A DNA stretch of 64,000 bases from Pseudomonas fluorescens (GTDB taxonomy: Bacteria > Pseudomonadota > Gammaproteobacteria > Pseudomonadales > Pseudomonadaceae). Positions 62,311 to 64,000 of this stretch are shown in pieces (positions within the stretch are counted from its first letter, which is position 1; each line of letters begins with the position of its first letter). The notes under the pieces are model-generated. The model had not been told where the DNA came from. It saw only the letters and a program-made list of their open reading frames with translations, and made no database searches. The stretch covers positions 112,163 through 176,162 of the forward strand of contig NZ_JAGGOG010000025.1 of NCBI RefSeq assembly GCF_018614655.1. The letters are read 5' to 3'. The translations under genes and the position numbers were made by a program.

Positions 62311-63804
62311 ATGAGCCTTATCCAGCATTTGATCAACGGCGAACTGGTGACCGATACCGGTCGCAGCGCTGATGTGTACAACCCGTCCACTGGCCAAGTG
62401 ATCCATCAAGTGCCGCTGGCCAGTCGCGAAACTATTCAAAGTGCTATCGACTCGGCCAAGGCGGCGTTTCCCGTGTGGCGCAACACGCCACCGGCCAAGC
62501 GTGCTCAGGTGATGTTCCGTTTCAAGCAGTTGCTGGAACAGAACGAAGCGCGCATTGCGCAGTTGATCAGTGAAGAACATGGCAAGACCCTGGAAGACGC
62601 CGCTGGCGAGTTGAAGCGCGGTATCGAAAACGTCGAGTACGCGTGTTCGGCGCCGGAAATCCTCAAGGGTGAGTACAGCCGCAACGTCGGCCCGAACATT
62701 GATGCCTGGTCTGACTTCCAGCCGTTGGGTGTGGTGGCCGGTATCACGCCGTTCAACTTTCCGGCGATGGTGCCGTTGTGGATGTACCCGTTGGCGATCG
62801 TCTGCGGTAACTGCTTCATCCTCAAACCGTCGGAGCGTGATCCAAGCTCGACGCTATTGATTGCACAACTGCTGCAGGACGCCGGCTTGCCTAAAGGCGT
62901 GCTGAGCGTGGTGCATGGTGACAAAGGCGCGGTGGATGCACTGATTGAGGCGCCGGAAGTCAAAGCGCTGAGCTTTGTAGGTTCTACGCCGATCGCCGAG
63001 TACATCTATTCCGAAGCCACCAAGCGTGGCAAACGTGTGCAAGCGTTGGGCGGGGCGAAGAACCATGCGGTGCTGATGCCGGATGCGGATCTGGATAACG
63101 CGGTCAGTGCCTTGATGGGCGCGGCTTATGGTTCTTGTGGTGAGCGTTGCATGGCGATCTCGGTGGCTGTGTGTGTGGGTGATCAGGTGGCTGATGCACT
63201 GATCGCCAAGCTGGTACCGCAGATCAAGGCGTTGAAGATCGGTGCGGGTACGACTTGTGGTTTGGATATGGGGCCGCTGGTTTCTGGTCAGGCGCGGGAC
63301 AAGGTCAGTGGCTATATAGAAGACGGTGTATCTTCGGGTGCTGAGCTGGTGGTCGATGGTCGTGGCTTGAGTGTTGCCGGTCATGAAGATGGCTTCTTCT
63401 TGGGCGGCTGTCTGTTTGATCGCGTGACCCCTGAGATGCGCATCTATAAAGAAGAGATCTTTGGACCGGTGCTGTGCGTAGTTCGGGTGAACAGCCTGGA
63501 AGCGGCGATGCAACTGATCAACGATCACGAGTACGGCAATGGCACCTGTATCTTCACCCGTGACGGTGAAGCGGCGCGTCTGTTCTGCGATGAGATTGAA
63601 GTGGGCATGGTTGGCGTTAACGTGCCGTTGCCGGTGCCGGTGGCTTATCACAGCTTCGGTGGCTGGAAGCGTTCGCTGTTTGGCGACTTGCATGCGTATG
63701 GGCCGGACGGGGTGCGTTTCTATACCCGTCGCAAGGCAATTACCCAGCGCTGGCCGCAGCGGGCCAGTCATGAAGCGTCGCAGTTCGCCTTTCCTAGCCT
63801 GTAA
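62311..63804 (+). CDS. bauC: Methylmalonate/malonate semialdehyde dehydrogenase (CoA-acylating)
   Basis: 497 residues from the ATG at 62311, with AGGAG upstream; the frame extends back but includes that site. The aldehyde dehydrogenase features are NFPAMVPLWMYPLAIVCGNC, the nucleotide-binding ALSFVGSTPIAEYIYSEATK, LGGAKNHAVLMPDADLDNAV, and the catalytic Cys in YGSCGERCMAISVAV. This is the MmsA family, producing acetyl-CoA from malonate semialdehyde. The P. aeruginosa order places bauB (PA0131) between bauA and bauC; it is absent here, with only 72 bases between the genes. Confidence 0.93.
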   Translation: MSLIQHLINGELVTDTGRSADVYNPSTGQVIHQVPLASRETIQSAIDSAKAAFPVWRNTPPAKRAQVMFRFKQLLEQNEARIAQLISEEHGKTLEDAAGELKRGIENVEYACSAPEILKGEYSRNVGPNIDAWSDFQPLGVVAGITPFNFPAMVPLWMYPLAIVCGNCFILKPSERDPSSTLLIAQLLQDAGLPKGVLSVVHGDKGAVDALIEAPEVKALSFVGSTPIAEYIYSEATKRGKRVQALGGAKNHAVLMPDADLDNAVSALMGAAYGSCGERCMAISVAVCVGDQVADALIAKLVPQIKALKIGAGTTCGLDMGPLVSGQARDKVSGYIEDGVSSGAELVVDGRGLSVAGHEDGFFLGGCLFDRVTPEMRIYKEEIFGPVLCVVRVNSLEAAMQLINDHEYGNGTCIFTRDGEAARLFCDEIEVGMVGVNVPLPVPVAYHSFGGWKRSLFGDLHAYGPDGVRFYTRRKAITQRWPQRASHEASQFAFPSL

Positions 63805-63816
63805 ATAGAAAGGCTG

Positions 63817-63850
63817 AAGGCCGGCTCCTTGGAGCCGGCCTTCGTGTTTT
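63817..63850 (+). terminator. Rho-independent terminator of bauA-bauC
   Basis: A perfect 12-bp stem, AAGGCCGGCTCC and GGAGCCGGCCTT, with a TT loop, begins 12 bases after the stop and is followed by CGTGTTTTCGGGCTTTTTT. Strong structure plus a T-rich tail. Confidence 0.9.
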
Positions 63851-63892
63851 CGGGCTTTTTTGACCGATATGACAGATTTGTGAAATTAGGGG

Positions 63893-63920
63893 TTGACGGC
63901 AGATTCTGGAAGTCTATAAT
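63893..63920 (+). promoter_or_regulatory. Strong sigma-70 promoter, probably of an rRNA operon
   Basis: TTGACG (63893-63898), 16-base spacer, TATAAT (63915-63920), then a GC-rich TCGCCCC discriminator typical of stringently controlled rRNA promoters. The following leader (GGCGCAGTCGAAACTGAAAA, CTCCTTGGTAAACAAAGAGT, boxA-like) resembles Pseudomonas 16S rRNA leader sequences I remember. The rRNA gene itself lies outside the window. Confidence 0.75.
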
Positions 63921-64000
63921 TCGCCCCACTTCCGGCGCAGTCGAAACTGAAAACTCCTTGGTAAACAAAGAGTTATGTAGGTTTCGACAGCGAGCTGCTT
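63921..64000 (+). ncRNA. Leader of a putative rRNA operon (partial)
   Basis: The last 80 bases follow the promoter above. ACTCCTTGGTAAACAAAGAG (63953-63972) is a perfect-stem-like CTCCTTG...CAAAGAG hairpin, as in rRNA leaders with antitermination signals. No coding sequence is visible. The assignment depends on what follows beyond the edge. Confidence 0.5.

Overview
The window is chromosomal DNA of a Pseudomonas of the P. fluorescens group. I infer this from the gene content and order, from GC-rich coding with short AT-rich gaps, and from many REP/REPIN palindromes of the GTGGGAGCGGG...TTGCTCGCGA and TGTAGCCGCTG types. Nothing here looks like a phage, plasmid, insertion sequence or CRISPR array. 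All functional calls come from reading motifs and remembered gene neighbourhoods; no database search was run.

Layout. (1) 1-13868 is a conserved housekeeping block in the order I know from P. aeruginosa: dusB (cut by the window edge), a zinc-ribbon DUF3426 protein, prmA, accC-accB-aroQ, a CtpL-like chemoreceptor, the diguanylate cyclase gcbA, a DUF2333 protein, a NUDIX hydrolase, a SUI1/YciH factor and speA. (2) 13916-21018 is more variable: a small secreted protein, a putative M91 metallopeptidase effector with RTX-like repeats, a MATE pump, a DUF6124 protein, a small membrane protein, a MazG-like hydrolase overlapping cmoM, and two DUF4136 lipoproteins. (3) 21270-36905 is a Flp/Tad pilus locus: tadG, a PprA-type histidine kinase, a TadE-like pseudopilin, the prepilin peptidase fppA, pprB, four tandem 128-bp REPIN units, then the long rcpC-rcpA-tadZABCD-DUF3613 operon, divergent flp and an extra single-domain response regulator. 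(4) 36994-40591 holds a two-partner-secretion outer-membrane transporter (TpsB) next to a very Gly-rich repetitive lipoprotein, with no recognisable TpsA substrate. (5) 40918-44513 is a hot-dog dehydratase / FabG4-like reductase / thiolase set. (6) 44706-48658 has a RIO kinase, cueR with what looks like the scar of a deleted copper ATPase gene, a small secreted protein, copZ, a Bcr/CflA-type exporter and a small ORF. (7) 48807-52043 has a quinone-oxidoreductase-like enzyme, an ABM monooxygenase and two regulators. (8) 52040-63804 is purine and amino-acid catabolism: adenine deaminase, a Ca2+/H+ antiporter, 8-oxoguanine deaminase, an SDR, a YigZ protein, a TetR regulator, an NCS2 purine permease, a LysR regulator, beta-alanine:pyruvate transaminase and mmsA/bauC. 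The last 110 bases carry a strong rRNA-type promoter and leader, so an rRNA operon probably begins just outside the window.

Best candidates for something new: the Gly-rich lipoprotein with its neighbouring orphan TpsB beside the Tad pilus locus; the response regulator next to flp; the RTX-repeat M91 protein; and the apparent cueA (copA) deletion that left a CueR operator fused to the last ~30 codons of the ATPase ahead of cueR.
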